A DNA stretch of 64,000 nucleotides from Belnapia sp. F-4-1 (GTDB lineage Bacteria; Pseudomonadota; Alphaproteobacteria; Acetobacterales; Acetobacteraceae), in NCBI RefSeq assembly GCF_000802185.1, contig NZ_KN676113.1, positions 310,001 to 374,000 on the forward strand, read 5' to 3'. The notes under the pieces were generated by a model. The model saw only the letters and a program-made list of their open reading frames with translations, had not been told where the DNA came from and did no database searches. Made by a program: the position numbers and the translations under genes. How positions within the stretch are numbered: position 1 is the stretch's first letter; each line of letters begins with the position of its first letter. Below, one piece after another: positions 42,644-51,496 of this stretch.

Positions 42644-43615
42644 ATGATCCGCCGTCACCTTCTCATCGGCTTCGCCACTGGCCTTTGCTGTCCGGCGCTC
42701 GGCCGTGCATGGGCCGCGCCGGACCCGACCGCCGCGGCGAATGCGAATGTGCTCGGCGTGATCTCCGGCGGGCTGGACGGTACGTACACGCGCTTCGCCG
42801 CCGACATCGCGGCGGTGATCGACGGCGTCGACGGGCTTCGGATCCTGCCGATCATCGGCAAGGGCTCGCTGCAGAACCTTTCCGACCTGCTCTATCTGCG
42901 TGGTGTGGACCTCGCCATCGTTCAGTCCGACGTGCTCGCCGCCGCCGCGCAGCAACGCACCTTTCCTGGCCTGGAGCAGCAGGTGCAGTACCTCGCCAAG
43001 CTCTACAACGAGGAGGTCCACGTCTTCGCCGGGCCCGGCATCGCGCGGCTGTCGGATCTAGCGGGCAAGCTCGTCGCCATGGACAACCGCGGCTCCGGCA
43101 CGGCGATGACGGCAACGCTCCTGTTCTCCCGGCTCGGCATCGCGGTGCGGCCGGTCTACGACGCCACCGTCGATGCGACCGAGAAGCTGCGGCGCGGCGA
43201 CATCGCGGCGATGGTGCGGGTCACCGGCAAGCCGGCCCGCTTCACCACGCCGCTGCCGGAAGGGGCGCGCCTGCTGCCCATCCCGCTCGGCGAGGAGCTT
43301 CTCGAAACCTACCTGCCGGGCAGTTTCGGTCCGGAGGACTATCCGGGCCTGGTGCCGGCGGGTGAGACCGTCGAGACGGTGGCGGTGGGGGCCGTGCTGG
43401 CGGCCTACAACCACCAGCTTCCCGAGCGGCGCGATCGCGTGGTGCGGTTCTCCCGCGCGCTCTCGCTGAAATTCGACTCCCTCCTGCGGCCGCCGCGGCA
43501 CCCGAAATGGCGCGAGGTGAACCTGGCGGCCAGCATCCCGGGCTGGACGCGCTTCGGCAGCGTGCCGCCCCGTCCGCAGCCGCGCCGGTCACGGCCGGTG
43601 CCGGCGGAGGAGTAG
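42644..43615 (+). CDS. TAXI family TRAP transporter solute-binding protein
   Basis: 323 residues with signal peptide (RRHLLIGFATGLCCPALGRAWA). The binding fold reads NVLGVISGGLDGTYTRFAAD, ILPIIGKGSLQNLSDLLYLR, VDLAIVQSDVLAAA, YLAKLYNEEVHVFAGPGIAR, and LAGKLVAMDNRGSGTAMTAT. TAXI proteins capture solutes for DctQM-type TRAP permeases; none is encoded here. The C-terminus ends in a basic/proline-rich tail. An AGGGAG box precedes the ATG at 42644. It is flanked by two proteins with a shared TPR-like domain, an arrangement suggestive of a sensing or envelope role rather than simple uptake. Confidence 0.8.
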   Translation: MIRRHLLIGFATGLCCPALGRAWAAPDPTAAANANVLGVISGGLDGTYTRFAADIAAVIDGVDGLRILPIIGKGSLQNLSDLLYLRGVDLAIVQSDVLAAAAQQRTFPGLEQQVQYLAKLYNEEVHVFAGPGIARLSDLAGKLVAMDNRGSGTAMTATLLFSRLGIAVRPVYDATVDATEKLRRGDIAAMVRVTGKPARFTTPLPEGARLLPIPLGEELLETYLPGSFGPEDYPGLVPAGETVETVAVGAVLAAYNHQLPERRDRVVRFSRALSLKFDSLLRPPRHPKWREVNLAASIPGWTRFGSVPPRPQPRRSRPVPAEE

Positions 43616-43627
43616 CGGAAGCTCCGG

Positions 43628-44878
43628 TCAGCGTAGGCGGTTCAGGAGTTCTCCGGCGGTGGGATCGCCAAGCGCCTGCGCCCGCTCATACCAGCGCGCC
43701 GCCGCGGCGGCGTCGGGCAGCGCGCCGCCATGCACGCCGAGCCCGGCCAGGATGCCGGGATCGTAGGTCTTCCCGGTTGCGACGAGCGCCGCCGCCGCCG
43801 CGCCGTCGAGGCTGGCGGCGCGCTGGTAGAGGGCGCGGGCGCCGCTGATGTCGCCGCGCTGCAAGGCCGCATCGCCGTTCCGCATCAGGCTCGCATGGAC
43901 GGCGGGCGGCAGCCGGGGCGCTTCGGTCGGCACGGGCTGCGGCACGGGCTGCGGCGCGGCGAGGATGGGGCGCGTCTCGGGCTGCGGTTCGGCGACCGGA
44001 GATGGGAGCGTGACCACGGCTTCCTCGAGCCGCATCGTTGGGGGAGCGTCGGCGCCCGCCGAGGGGGCCGCGCCTTCCGGGGCGGCGAGCGAGCCATTCT
44101 CGAGCCTCAATGCCTGCAGCGCACGATCGTAGAACTCGGCCGCAGCCGAAAAATTGCCGCGGCGATAGGCCTCGTCCGCGGCTTCCCGCAGGTCCTGGCT
44201 GGCCAGCCTGGCCGGCATCGGGGCAGGCGCCGGGTGAAGGACGAGAGTCGCCGGAACCACTGGCGGCGACGCAGGCGCCGAAGCCTGCTGAGCCGGTGGC
44301 ACGTCAGGAACCGCCTCGCGCAGCGGGGCCGGTTGCCGCCATGGCGTAGCCACGCCGGCATCGCCTGCCAGGCGGGGCAGCAAGGGCGAGGCGAGCGGAG
44401 GCCGCGCCCCATGGCCAGGCAGTTCGTCGAGCAGGAGCGCGCCGCCAAGCAGGAGTCCGATCGAGAGCGTGCCGGCGGCCAGCGCCAGGGCCACGGGCAT
44501 GCCGCTGTAGAGTGCGCTCCCTCGGCGGCGGTCGGCGCGCCGCCGGCTGGACCGGGGCGGGATGGGGAAGGCCTCCCCCCGCGCCACCATGGGCGGAATG
44601 CCGGTGGCAGGGAAGCGGGCATGATCATCCGCGTCGGGCCGCGGTGCCGATGCCGGACGCATCCGGGTATAGGCGGGCTCGGCGGGGCGCACCTGCTGCG
44701 GCGCTGCACCGTGCGGATCGCGGAACGCGCCCGGTGCGGCGGCAGGCCGGGCAGAACCGCGCTCCGGCGGCCGGGCCGGATCGGGCCACGAGAAGGACAC
44801 GGCGCAGCGGAAGTCGCTGTCGATCCGCTGGAATGCTCCGGGGTCCGGTGTTGGCTGGTGAGAGGTGCCGTCGGACAT
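43628..44878 (-). CDS. Single-span membrane protein with periplasmic TPR/Sel1-like domains
   Basis: 416 residues from the ATG at 44878. About 120 disordered cytoplasmic residues lead to one transmembrane helix (GMPVALALAAGTLSIGLLLG). A proline/alanine-rich linker follows, then a TPR motif (LREAADEAYRRGNFSAAAEF, YDRALQAL). The C-terminal domain (MRNGDAALQRGDISGARALY, GKTYDPGIL, ARWYERAQALGDPTAGELL) is related to that of the small secreted protein at 42152-42595. It ends 13 bp from the convergent TAXI gene. A scaffold role in the envelope is plausible; function unknown. Confidence 0.72.
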   Translation of the reverse strand: MSDGTSHQPTPDPGAFQRIDSDFRCAVSFSWPDPARPPERGSARPAAAPGAFRDPHGAAPQQVRPAEPAYTRMRPASAPRPDADDHARFPATGIPPMVARGEAFPIPPRSSRRRADRRRGSALYSGMPVALALAAGTLSIGLLLGGALLLDELPGHGARPPLASPLLPRLAGDAGVATPWRQPAPLREAVPDVPPAQQASAPASPPVVPATLVLHPAPAPMPARLASQDLREAADEAYRRGNFSAAAEFYDRALQALRLENGSLAAPEGAAPSAGADAPPTMRLEEAVVTLPSPVAEPQPETRPILAAPQPVPQPVPTEAPRLPPAVHASLMRNGDAALQRGDISGARALYQRAASLDGAAAAALVATGKTYDPGILAGLGVHGGALPDAAAAARWYERAQALGDPTAGELLNRLR

Positions 44879-45609
44879 GCTGCATCCCTTTCGCCGGCCG
44901 AGTGTCCTGTCCAGCGCTGAGCGATGAAGGCTCCCTGATCGCATTGCCGGCGGTCAATAGTATCAATTTGCGGGTCTCCGATCGGGTAGCGCGAGGCTCC
45001 GGATGCCTTCTTCGGTAGATGGCCGAAGGAGGTAGGCGGCAAACTGGTCCTCCTCCGAAGGATGGCAGGTGACCGTCAAAGGGGGACGTTTTTCCCCGCG
45101 ATACGCCTAAAGCACCATCGGTTACTAATGTGACCCGAAACTATTACATTACAAACCCAGGCAACGCGGTGGCAGTGCCATGATTGTCGGCGCCGCCGCA
45201 TAATCCCGCCCGGCCAAAAACCATTGCACGAAACGAAATTGGCCGACTCACAACTTCGCTATCTGCGATTGGTTCCATACCTCTTTTGGCGCTCCAATAT
45301 CGAGAGTCAGTCAACCAGGGATCGCTGAATTGCCATCTTTGCGGGTATCCGCCCCCAAAAGCCACGCACCCTGCGTGAACCGGCCCAAAAAAGAGACGGG
45401 TTGGCGAAATCTGGGGTAGTTAAGTTGATGTCGAACGCATCTTGGTGCGGTAACATTGGGACACGAAGATACTGGGAGGTGCGCCAATAACGACATGGGC
45501 AACATGAAGCATGCCTATGAGCTGAGGCCAGCACTCCCATACCGATCAAATACTGCAATAAACCGCCGATCTCGTCGGCATCACGGCCAAAAATCAAGGA
45601 AACCGGATC
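44879..45609. promoter_or_regulatory. Long AT-richer control region upstream of the LuxR-type regulator
   Basis: About 730 bp between divergent genes, with clearly lower GC than the genes on either side, especially 45090-45600. I find no protein-like frame. The region must contain the promoter of the TPR membrane protein and that of the regulator at 45610. Its length and composition suggest several binding sites, but no specific motif could be defended. Confidence 0.45.
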
Positions 45610-46434
45610 ATGGCGGACGATCGTTGTGACAGCCGTAGCCCTGAAGACCGAGCAACGCCAGCAAATAAAAGCTGTCGTATACTTCTGGTCGATCCCTCTC
45701 CACTGCGCCGCGAGGGTCTCAGGAGGCTGCTCGAGGACGTCAAGGCCGATGGAGCCGGATACGGGTTCTCGGTCCTCGGCGCCATCGCCTCGCTGGACCA
45801 GGCCGCCCCGGACAGCTCGGTAGGCCTGGTCGTCCTCAACTCGGTCGTGCCCGCGAGCGCCCCGCAGGGGCTGGCACATTCCATCCAGCAGGCGCAGGCG
45901 CTCTGCCCCGGCGCGCCTATCGTGGTGCTGTCGGACCGGGACGAGGCCGCCGAAGTGGTCGCGGCACTGCGGGCCGGAGCGTGCGGCTTCATCACTGCCG
46001 ACATGGACCCGAACCTGGTGTTCTACGCGCTGAACTTCATCGCCCATGGCGGTGTGTACTTCCCGCCGCAGGCACTGCTCGCCCGGTTCGACGGTCCGGA
46101 CGAGGCGGAGCCAAGGGCAGCCCCCGGCCCGCCGCTCATCGGCGAGCTGGATATCGGACTCACCAGCCTGACTGCGCGGCAGAAGCGGGTCCTCCAGCTG
46201 CTGCGGCAGGGACAGTCCAACAAGCGGATCGCCATCGAGCTCCACATGTGCGAATCGACGGTGAAGGTGCATGTCCGCGAGATCATGCGGAAGCTGAAGG
46301 TGGCCAACCGGACCCAGGCCGCCCTTTGCGCCGCCAGCCTCGACCTGCCCGACGAAGCGCCGATCGAGACGGCGATCCCGCAGGTGGCGCAGGCCGGCCT
46401 GGAGCGGCCCGAGCTCCAGCTCATTCCCGCCTGA
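45610..46434 (+). CDS. LuxR-type response regulator with degenerate receiver (regulator 1)
   Basis: 274 residues. The receiver-like domain (~20-155) starts CRILLVDPSPLRREGLRRLL. The acidic pair is reduced to Asp28-Pro, the phospho-acceptor position is Asn77 (LVVLNSVVP), and the conserved Lys near 130 is missing (GFITADMDP). It is therefore unlikely to be controlled by normal phosphorylation. The LuxR-type HTH (~185-245) is canonical: LTARQKRVLQLLRQGQSNKR, CESTVKVHVREIMRKLKVAN. AAGGAA lies eight bases before the ATG. It is followed on the same strand by a second regulator of the same design, both pointing at the secretion operon. Confidence 0.85.
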   Translation: MADDRCDSRSPEDRATPANKSCRILLVDPSPLRREGLRRLLEDVKADGAGYGFSVLGAIASLDQAAPDSSVGLVVLNSVVPASAPQGLAHSIQQAQALCPGAPIVVLSDRDEAAEVVAALRAGACGFITADMDPNLVFYALNFIAHGGVYFPPQALLARFDGPDEAEPRAAPGPPLIGELDIGLTSLTARQKRVLQLLRQGQSNKRIAIELHMCESTVKVHVREIMRKLKVANRTQAALCAASLDLPDEAPIETAIPQVAQAGLERPELQLIPA

Positions 46435-46787
46435 CTTCTTGCGACGGGCGGTCCCGGCGGAGCTATCGGTTCCGCCGGCCGCGCCGCAATGCGGGCCGGC
46501 GCCAAACGGCATCGATGACTGCAGCCAAGCCAAGGCAGCCTCGACTTAGGGTGTACCTCCTTCTACCGCCACTATTTTGATGCCGCTAGTACCAACGATG
46601 AAAGTCATCAGCCCAGCAACCTGCTGCAATACTGCGTAGATCCTTTGACCATATTGCTCGCGCCACCACTTAATGTAGAAGTTACAGGGCCTGTTTCATC
46701 TTCGACAGGCTACTCAGCCGGGCCGGGCCGCCACGTTCTTCCTTGGCCCGGAACGCCTTGTCATCATGGGCGGGGGTCGGGGCAACC
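46435..46787. other. Gap between the two LuxR-type regulators
   Basis: About 350 bp. It is less GC-rich around 46550-46690, so the second regulator probably has its own promoter. No gene or clear terminator was seen. Confidence 0.4.
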
Positions 46788-47519
46788 GTGCAGCAGCAAC
46801 AGGCACAAAAAGGCGAGACCCACGTCCTGCTGGTTGATGCCAGGGCGCTGCGCCGGGCCGAGCTGGCCGCCTTTCTCACGGACTGGGCAATGGAGAACGG
46901 GGTCGCGGTGCTGGCCGTGGCGCCAGAAGACCTGGGCGGCATGCCGCGGCCCCAGACGAGCATCGCCCTCGGCATCCTCAACCTCGGCGCCGGCTCCGTG
47001 AAGGCGGTGGCCGGGGCTGAATGGCTCCAGGCCCTGCTCGGCACGATGCCCTCCACGCCGGTGGCGGTCATCTCCGACCTCGACACGGCGGAGGAGGTGG
47101 TGGCCGCTCTGCGCCTCGGCGTCCGCGGCTTCCTGCCGACCAGCACCGAGCCCGCCATCGCGCTGCGGACGCTGTCCTTCATCATGCAGGGGGGATCCTT
47201 TTTCCCCCCGACCGCCCTGCTCGAGGACCGGCCCGCAAGGCCGCAGCCCACCGGCATGATCGACCTCGGCCTGCGCGGCGTGGAGGCGGCGCGGCTGACG
47301 CTTCTCACCCCACGGCAGCAGGCCGTGCTGCGGCACCTGCAGGCGGGATTGTCGAACAAGGAGATCGGCAACCTGCTCGACCTGCGGGAGTCAGCCGTCA
47401 AGGATGACGTGCGCCACATCATGCGGCGACTTGGCGCCGCGAACCGAACGCAGGCGGCGCTCGCGGCCGATCCAGACCGCTGGCCGGGCCGACCGCCGGA
47501 GCGGAACGGCCCGATCTGA
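46788..47519 (+). CDS. LuxR-type response regulator with degenerate receiver (regulator 2)
   Basis: 243 residues from a GTG at 46788 (a TTG at 46743 is an alternative). It has the same design as regulator 1: a receiver-like domain with HVLLVDARALRRAELAAFL (Asp17-Ala), Asn65 at the phospho-acceptor position (LGILNLGAG) and Thr in place of the conserved Lys (GFLPTSTEP). The HTH reads LTPRQQAVLRHLQAGLSNKE, ESAVKDDVRHIMRRLGAANR; KDDV replaces the usual KxHV in the recognition region, so DNA specificity may differ from regulator 1. It ends seven bases from the convergent P1 gene. Confidence 0.82.
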   Translation: MQQQQAQKGETHVLLVDARALRRAELAAFLTDWAMENGVAVLAVAPEDLGGMPRPQTSIALGILNLGAGSVKAVAGAEWLQALLGTMPSTPVAVISDLDTAEEVVAALRLGVRGFLPTSTEPAIALRTLSFIMQGGSFFPPTALLEDRPARPQPTGMIDLGLRGVEAARLTLLTPRQQAVLRHLQAGLSNKEIGNLLDLRESAVKDDVRHIMRRLGAANRTQAALAADPDRWPGRPPERNGPI

Positions 47520-47525
47520 AAGGCG

Positions 47526-48101
47526 TCAACCGAACAGGTGGTAGTCCGAATGGCCATCGGCCGAGGACACCACGGATGCCGCGACATCCGAGAAGCTGTC
47601 GGTGGCGATGACAGACGCCTCGGCCTTGACCACGCTGTAGTCGCCGGTGGCGGTAGCATCCATGCCGAGCGTGGCGGTATTGCCGGCCGGGACCTGCGGC
47701 GAGGTGGTCACCGTCTTCTCCGGCAGCGAGGTCGAGACGATATGCCCGTTCTTGAACTCGAAGCCCTTCACGTCGATGGCGAAGAAGCGGGTGACGCTGG
47801 TCGCGGAAGCCCAGTCGGAGCCGCTGCCCGAGGTCGTCTTGGTTAGGCTGTGGCCGAGATCGGCACCGGCGACCGTCGCCGAGGTCTGCGCCGTGGCATA
47901 GGCGCCACCGGTCTCGGCGGTGCCAGAGGCCGTGGCCGTCACCTTGCCGAAGGTGAGAGTCACCTTGCCGCGGTCGATGGTATGGGACTCGACGCTGACA
48001 TTCGCCGCCGTGTCCTCGCCGATGGCGGTCGCATTGCCCTGCGCCTGGACCGTCATCGCCTTGTCGAGCAACGCCTTGAACCCAAGCTTGATCTTCGCCA
48101 T
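47526..48101 (-). CDS. P1: repeat-module protein, candidate type I secretion substrate
   Basis: 191 residues, no signal peptide, almost no Cys, rich in Thr/Ala/Ser/Val/Gly and predicted beta-rich. QGNATAIGEDTAANVSVESH at 21-40 is followed by TATASGTAETGGAYATAQTS. A C-terminal module (140-181) begins GNTATLGMDATATGDYSVVK and contains DSFSDV. The same module ends P2 and P3, and the rest of P1 resembles P3 along its length. GGGGGA before the ATG at 48101 is a good ribosome-binding site. It lies 152 bp after the HlyD-type gene on the same strand. I do not know a named family; export by the adjacent system is inferred. Confidence 0.7.
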   Translation of the reverse strand: MAKIKLGFKALLDKAMTVQAQGNATAIGEDTAANVSVESHTIDRGKVTLTFGKVTATASGTAETGGAYATAQTSATVAGADLGHSLTKTTSGSGSDWASATSVTRFFAIDVKGFEFKNGHIVSTSLPEKTVTTSPQVPAGNTATLGMDATATGDYSVVKAEASVIATDSFSDVAASVVSSADGHSDYHLFG

Positions 48102-48161
48102 TGCATCCCCCTTCGGTGGGCACTTGCGTCGCCCGGCACCCGAGCAGCGTACAGAAAGCGC

Positions 48162-48180
48162 GGCCCGGCCAAATCGGGCC
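48162..48180 (-). terminator. Possible hairpin between hlyD-type gene and P1
   Basis: On the minus strand GGCCCG, a seven-base loop and CGGGCC form a six-bp stem, with only a short T run shortly after. It could reduce read-through into P1 or be incidental in GC-rich DNA. Confidence 0.25.
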
Positions 48181-48253
48181 AAAGGGTGAGGCCGGGGCAT
48201 CGGAAGAGGCGCTGGGGTAGACCTGCCTACGCCTTCGGTCCGACGCCTTACGG

Positions 48254-49621
48254 TCAGACCTCGCGGAAGCTGCGGCGGAAGGCGTCGCGGAACGGCTCGA
48301 TCAGGTAGCGCATCATCGTGCGCGAGCGCCGGACGATCAGCACCTCCGCGGGCATGCCCGGTACCAAGGCAACATGCGGCCCGAGATGCTCCAGCACCTC
48401 CCGGTCCACCTCCACCCGCGCAAGGTAGTAGAGCTGATGGCTGGCCGGATCCTGCAGGCGGTCGGCCGAGACCGAGCGGACGATGCCGTCGATGCGGGGC
48501 AGGCCGCGGCTGGAATAGGCCGTCAGCCGCACCTGCGCCGGCAGGCCGCCATGGACGACATCGATATCGGTCGGCGCGACCCGCGCGTCGATCAGCAGCT
48601 TCTCCTCGTCAGGGACGATGTCGAGGATCGGCTCGCCGGGCCGGATGACGCCCTCGATGGTCTTGAAGCGGAGATTGATGACAGTGCCGGTGATCGGCGC
48701 GAGGACCGCGGTGCGCGCCAGCACGTCGCGGCTGGCCTCGAGCCGCTCCGTCACGCCGGCCAGCTCGACGCGCACCTTGTCGACCTGGTCGGACACCTTG
48801 TCGAGCCGGTCGGCCTCGAGCGACACCAGCTGCATCTCCGTCTCGCCGATCACTTGCCGCGTGCGGGCGATGGTCCCGAGATACTCGCCCTGCCGACCGA
48901 GCAACTCGGCCTGGGCCCGCTGCAGCCGCAGCACCTCGGGCCGCGGCACGAGCCCCGAGCGGAGCAGCTGCTCCTTCCCGCGCAGCTCGTCGCCGATCAG
49001 GCTGAGCTGCTCGACCGTGCTCCTCACCTGGGCCTCGAGAGCGCGGATCTGTTCCTGCGCCTGCTCGACACGGAGCCGCAGGATCACCGCCCGGGTCTCC
49101 TGTGCTGCCCGCCGCGCGGCGAAGATGGCACGCTGGCCGGCGATGAGCTTGGCGAGTTCCGGCTGGCCGGAGGCCGCCTCGATCTCCGCCGGCAGCGTGA
49201 TCCCGGGCCGGTTGGCCTGCTCGGCCTCCAGCCTCGCCTGCATCACCAGCAGCGTCTGGTACTGGCTGAGCAGCGAGTTGTAGATCGCCCTGGCCTGCAG
49301 GCTCTCCAGCAGCAGCAGCGGCTGGCCTGCGGAAACCTTGTCGCCGTCGCGCACCCGGAGCGCCGCAATGATGCCGCCCTCCAGATGCTGCACCGTACGG
49401 CGGTTGCCGTCCGGGCTGATGACGCCGGGCGCCACGGCGCCGCCGGCGATGGGCACGGTGAGCCCCCAGGCCAGGAAGCCGCCGAGGAAGAGGAAGACCA
49501 GCAGCAGCCCGACCCGGCGCGGGGCGCGGGTGGAGAGCGCCAGGCTCGCCGTGCCCGGCATATCCGCCAGGCTGACCTCCATCCGCTGGTCATAGGGGAC
49601 GAGGGACTGCGCGGCGCTCAT
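48254..49621 (-). CDS. HlyD family type I secretion periplasmic adaptor
   Basis: 455 residues. A short cytoplasmic N-terminus leads to one transmembrane helix (VGLLLVFLFLGGFLAWGLTV). The biotinyl-lipoyl-like half motif follows (VQHLEGGIIAALRVRDGDKV), then a long alpha-helical hairpin (~115-300), and the HlyD signature region AVLAPITGTVINLRFKTIEG. The C-terminal beta domain ends with PGMPAEVLIVRRSRTMMRYL. This is the PrtE/HlyD type that joins the ABC exporter to an outer-membrane TolC protein, which is not in the window. It starts 39 bp after the ABC gene. Confidence 0.95.
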   Translation of the reverse strand: MSAAQSLVPYDQRMEVSLADMPGTASLALSTRAPRRVGLLLVFLFLGGFLAWGLTVPIAGGAVAPGVISPDGNRRTVQHLEGGIIAALRVRDGDKVSAGQPLLLLESLQARAIYNSLLSQYQTLLVMQARLEAEQANRPGITLPAEIEAASGQPELAKLIAGQRAIFAARRAAQETRAVILRLRVEQAQEQIRALEAQVRSTVEQLSLIGDELRGKEQLLRSGLVPRPEVLRLQRAQAELLGRQGEYLGTIARTRQVIGETEMQLVSLEADRLDKVSDQVDKVRVELAGVTERLEASRDVLARTAVLAPITGTVINLRFKTIEGVIRPGEPILDIVPDEEKLLIDARVAPTDIDVVHGGLPAQVRLTAYSSRGLPRIDGIVRSVSADRLQDPASHQLYYLARVEVDREVLEHLGPHVALVPGMPAEVLIVRRSRTMMRYLIEPFRDAFRRSFREV

Positions 49622-49660
49622 AGGGCATCCTCCGGGACTTGCCGCGCGGCCCATGGCGGC

Positions 49661-51385
49661 CTAGGCGCTGCGGGCGGCATCGGCATCCTCCGGCTCGGCC
49701 CGGCTGCTGGTGGCCCTCCTCAGGCGCTTCAGCACCTCGTCGCGCGGACCGATGAGCTCCACTCGGCCCTCCTTCAGCAGGAGGATCCGGTCGGCCAGGG
49801 CGATGGTCGAGGGACGGTGCCCGACGATGAGCAGGGTGCAGCCGTGCCGCTTCATCTCGTCGATCGCCGCGGACAGCGCGGCCTCCCCGCCGGTGTCGAG
49901 ATTGGCGTTGGGCTCGTCCAGCACGATGAGGCGCGGGATGCGGTAGACGGCGCGGGCCAGGCCAATGCGCTGCCGCTGCCCGCCCGAGAGGCGGATGCCG
50001 CCATCGCCGATGACGGTGTCGTAGCCCTGCGGCAGGCGCTGGATCAACTCGTGTGCATGGGCCAGCATCGCCGCCTCGATCACCGCCTCGTCGTCCGCAT
50101 CGGCCATGCGGGCGATGTTGTCGCGAATGGTGCCGGCGAAGAGCTCCACATCCTGCGGCAAGTAGCCGACGTGCCGGCCAAGCTCCTCGGAGTTCCAGTG
50201 CCGCAGTTCCGACCCATCCAGTCGGACCTCGCCGGCGCTCGGCTCGGCGATCCCGACCAGGAGGCGGCACAGCGTGCTCTTGCCGCCGGCCGAGGGGCCG
50301 ATGACGGCGAGCACCTCGCCGGGCGTGGCCTCGAGGGAAACGGACCGCAGGACCGGCGTGCGCGAGCCCGGCGCGACGAAGCTGACATTGTGGAGGGTGA
50401 GCCGCCCCTCCGGCACCGGCAGTCGCGTCCGCCGCGGCTCCTCCGGCAAGGCGTGAAGCTGGGCCTTGAGGCGCTGGTAGGCAATGCGCGCCATGCTGAA
50501 GCTCCGCCACGCGCCGATCGCCCCTTCGACCGGCGCCAGGGCGCGGCCCAGCAGGATCGAGGATGCGATCATCGCCCCGGAGGAGAGGCTGCCCTGCAGC
50601 ACGAGATAGGCGCCGATGCCGAGACTGGCTGACTGCACGAAGTAGCGGACGAATTTGGTAAGGCCGATGAGCAGGGCGCCGCGCTCCGCCGCGCGCTGCT
50701 GCGTCGCCAGCGCCACCTCGCTGCTCGCCTGCCAGCGCGCCATCAGCGCCGGCAGCATGCCCATCGCCCGAACCACCTCCGCATTGCGGATCGTCGCGTC
50801 GGCATGCTTCGTCGCCGCGATCTGCGCCAGGCTGGAGGCGATGGTCGGCTTGCGGGTGACGTATTCGTTGGCGATGCCGAGGCCGAGGAGCAACAGGGCC
50901 GAAGCCACGGCGAGGGTGCCGAGCCAGGGATGGAGCAGCCAGGCCAGCACGAGGAATACCGGCACCCAGGGCCCGTCGAAGAAGATATTGAAGCCGGGCG
51001 AGGTGACGAAGGTCTGCACCGATTGCAGGTCCCGCAGCGGCTGCGCGCCGCTGCCATCGCCTATCAGCCGCGCCCTGACGCTGTTGGACAGGTAGACCGG
51101 GCCAAGCCGCGCCGTCAGCCAGCTGCCCAGCCGCGCGGTGATGACCGACCGGGTCGCATCGAGCAGCCCGAAGACAAGGAGCGCCACCGCGGTCATCACC
51201 GTCAGCATGACGAGCGTCTCGACCACGCCGCTCACCATGACCCGGTCGTAGACCTGGAGCATGTAGAGCGGCGGTGCCAGCATCAGCACGTTGCTGGCGA
51301 GGCCGAAGAGCAGCAACACCAGGACGGTGGAGCGGCATGCGGCGACGGCCTGCTCGAGTTGCGTCAAACGCGATGGCCGTGCCAT
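49661..51385 (-). CDS. Type I secretion system permease/ATPase (PrtD-like)
   Basis: 574 residues. The membrane domain has about six helices in the first ~300 residues (VLVLLLFGLASNVLMLAPPL, LYMLQVYDRVMVSGVVETL). The ATPase domain has Walker A GPSAGGKST at 363-371, Q-loop LPQD near 410, signature LSGGQ at 466-470, Walker B LIVLDEP at 486-492 and the switch His523. There is no N-terminal C39-like domain, as in PrtD/AprD. It exports unfolded proteins carrying a C-terminal signal. The ATG at 51385 has GGAGAAG five bases upstream; a GTG at 51439 would add 18 residues. It follows the RTX gene in the same operon. Confidence 0.95.
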   Translation of the reverse strand: MARPSRLTQLEQAVAACRSTVLVLLLFGLASNVLMLAPPLYMLQVYDRVMVSGVVETLVMLTVMTAVALLVFGLLDATRSVITARLGSWLTARLGPVYLSNSVRARLIGDGSGAQPLRDLQSVQTFVTSPGFNIFFDGPWVPVFLVLAWLLHPWLGTLAVASALLLLGLGIANEYVTRKPTIASSLAQIAATKHADATIRNAEVVRAMGMLPALMARWQASSEVALATQQRAAERGALLIGLTKFVRYFVQSASLGIGAYLVLQGSLSSGAMIASSILLGRALAPVEGAIGAWRSFSMARIAYQRLKAQLHALPEEPRRTRLPVPEGRLTLHNVSFVAPGSRTPVLRSVSLEATPGEVLAVIGPSAGGKSTLCRLLVGIAEPSAGEVRLDGSELRHWNSEELGRHVGYLPQDVELFAGTIRDNIARMADADDEAVIEAAMLAHAHELIQRLPQGYDTVIGDGGIRLSGGQRQRIGLARAVYRIPRLIVLDEPNANLDTGGEAALSAAIDEMKRHGCTLLIVGHRPSTIALADRILLLKEGRVELIGPRDEVLKRLRRATSSRAEPEDADAARSA

Positions 51386-51496
51386 TGACTTCTCCATCGC
51401 CAGCATCGCTCGGCTCCATGAGGCGTCATAAATATTCACCGCTCATCAAATAATAAATGCCCACTATAGATTTCCGAGAACTGCGTTACTATTTTT

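Noticed and set aside
45070-45100. GGGGGA...TTTTTCCCC as a terminator
   Set aside because: The stem is short and the T run sits within the loop rather than after the stem.
48374-50632. Open frame of about 750 codons on the plus strand
   Set aside because: It is antisense to the HlyD adaptor and ABC exporter and has random composition.
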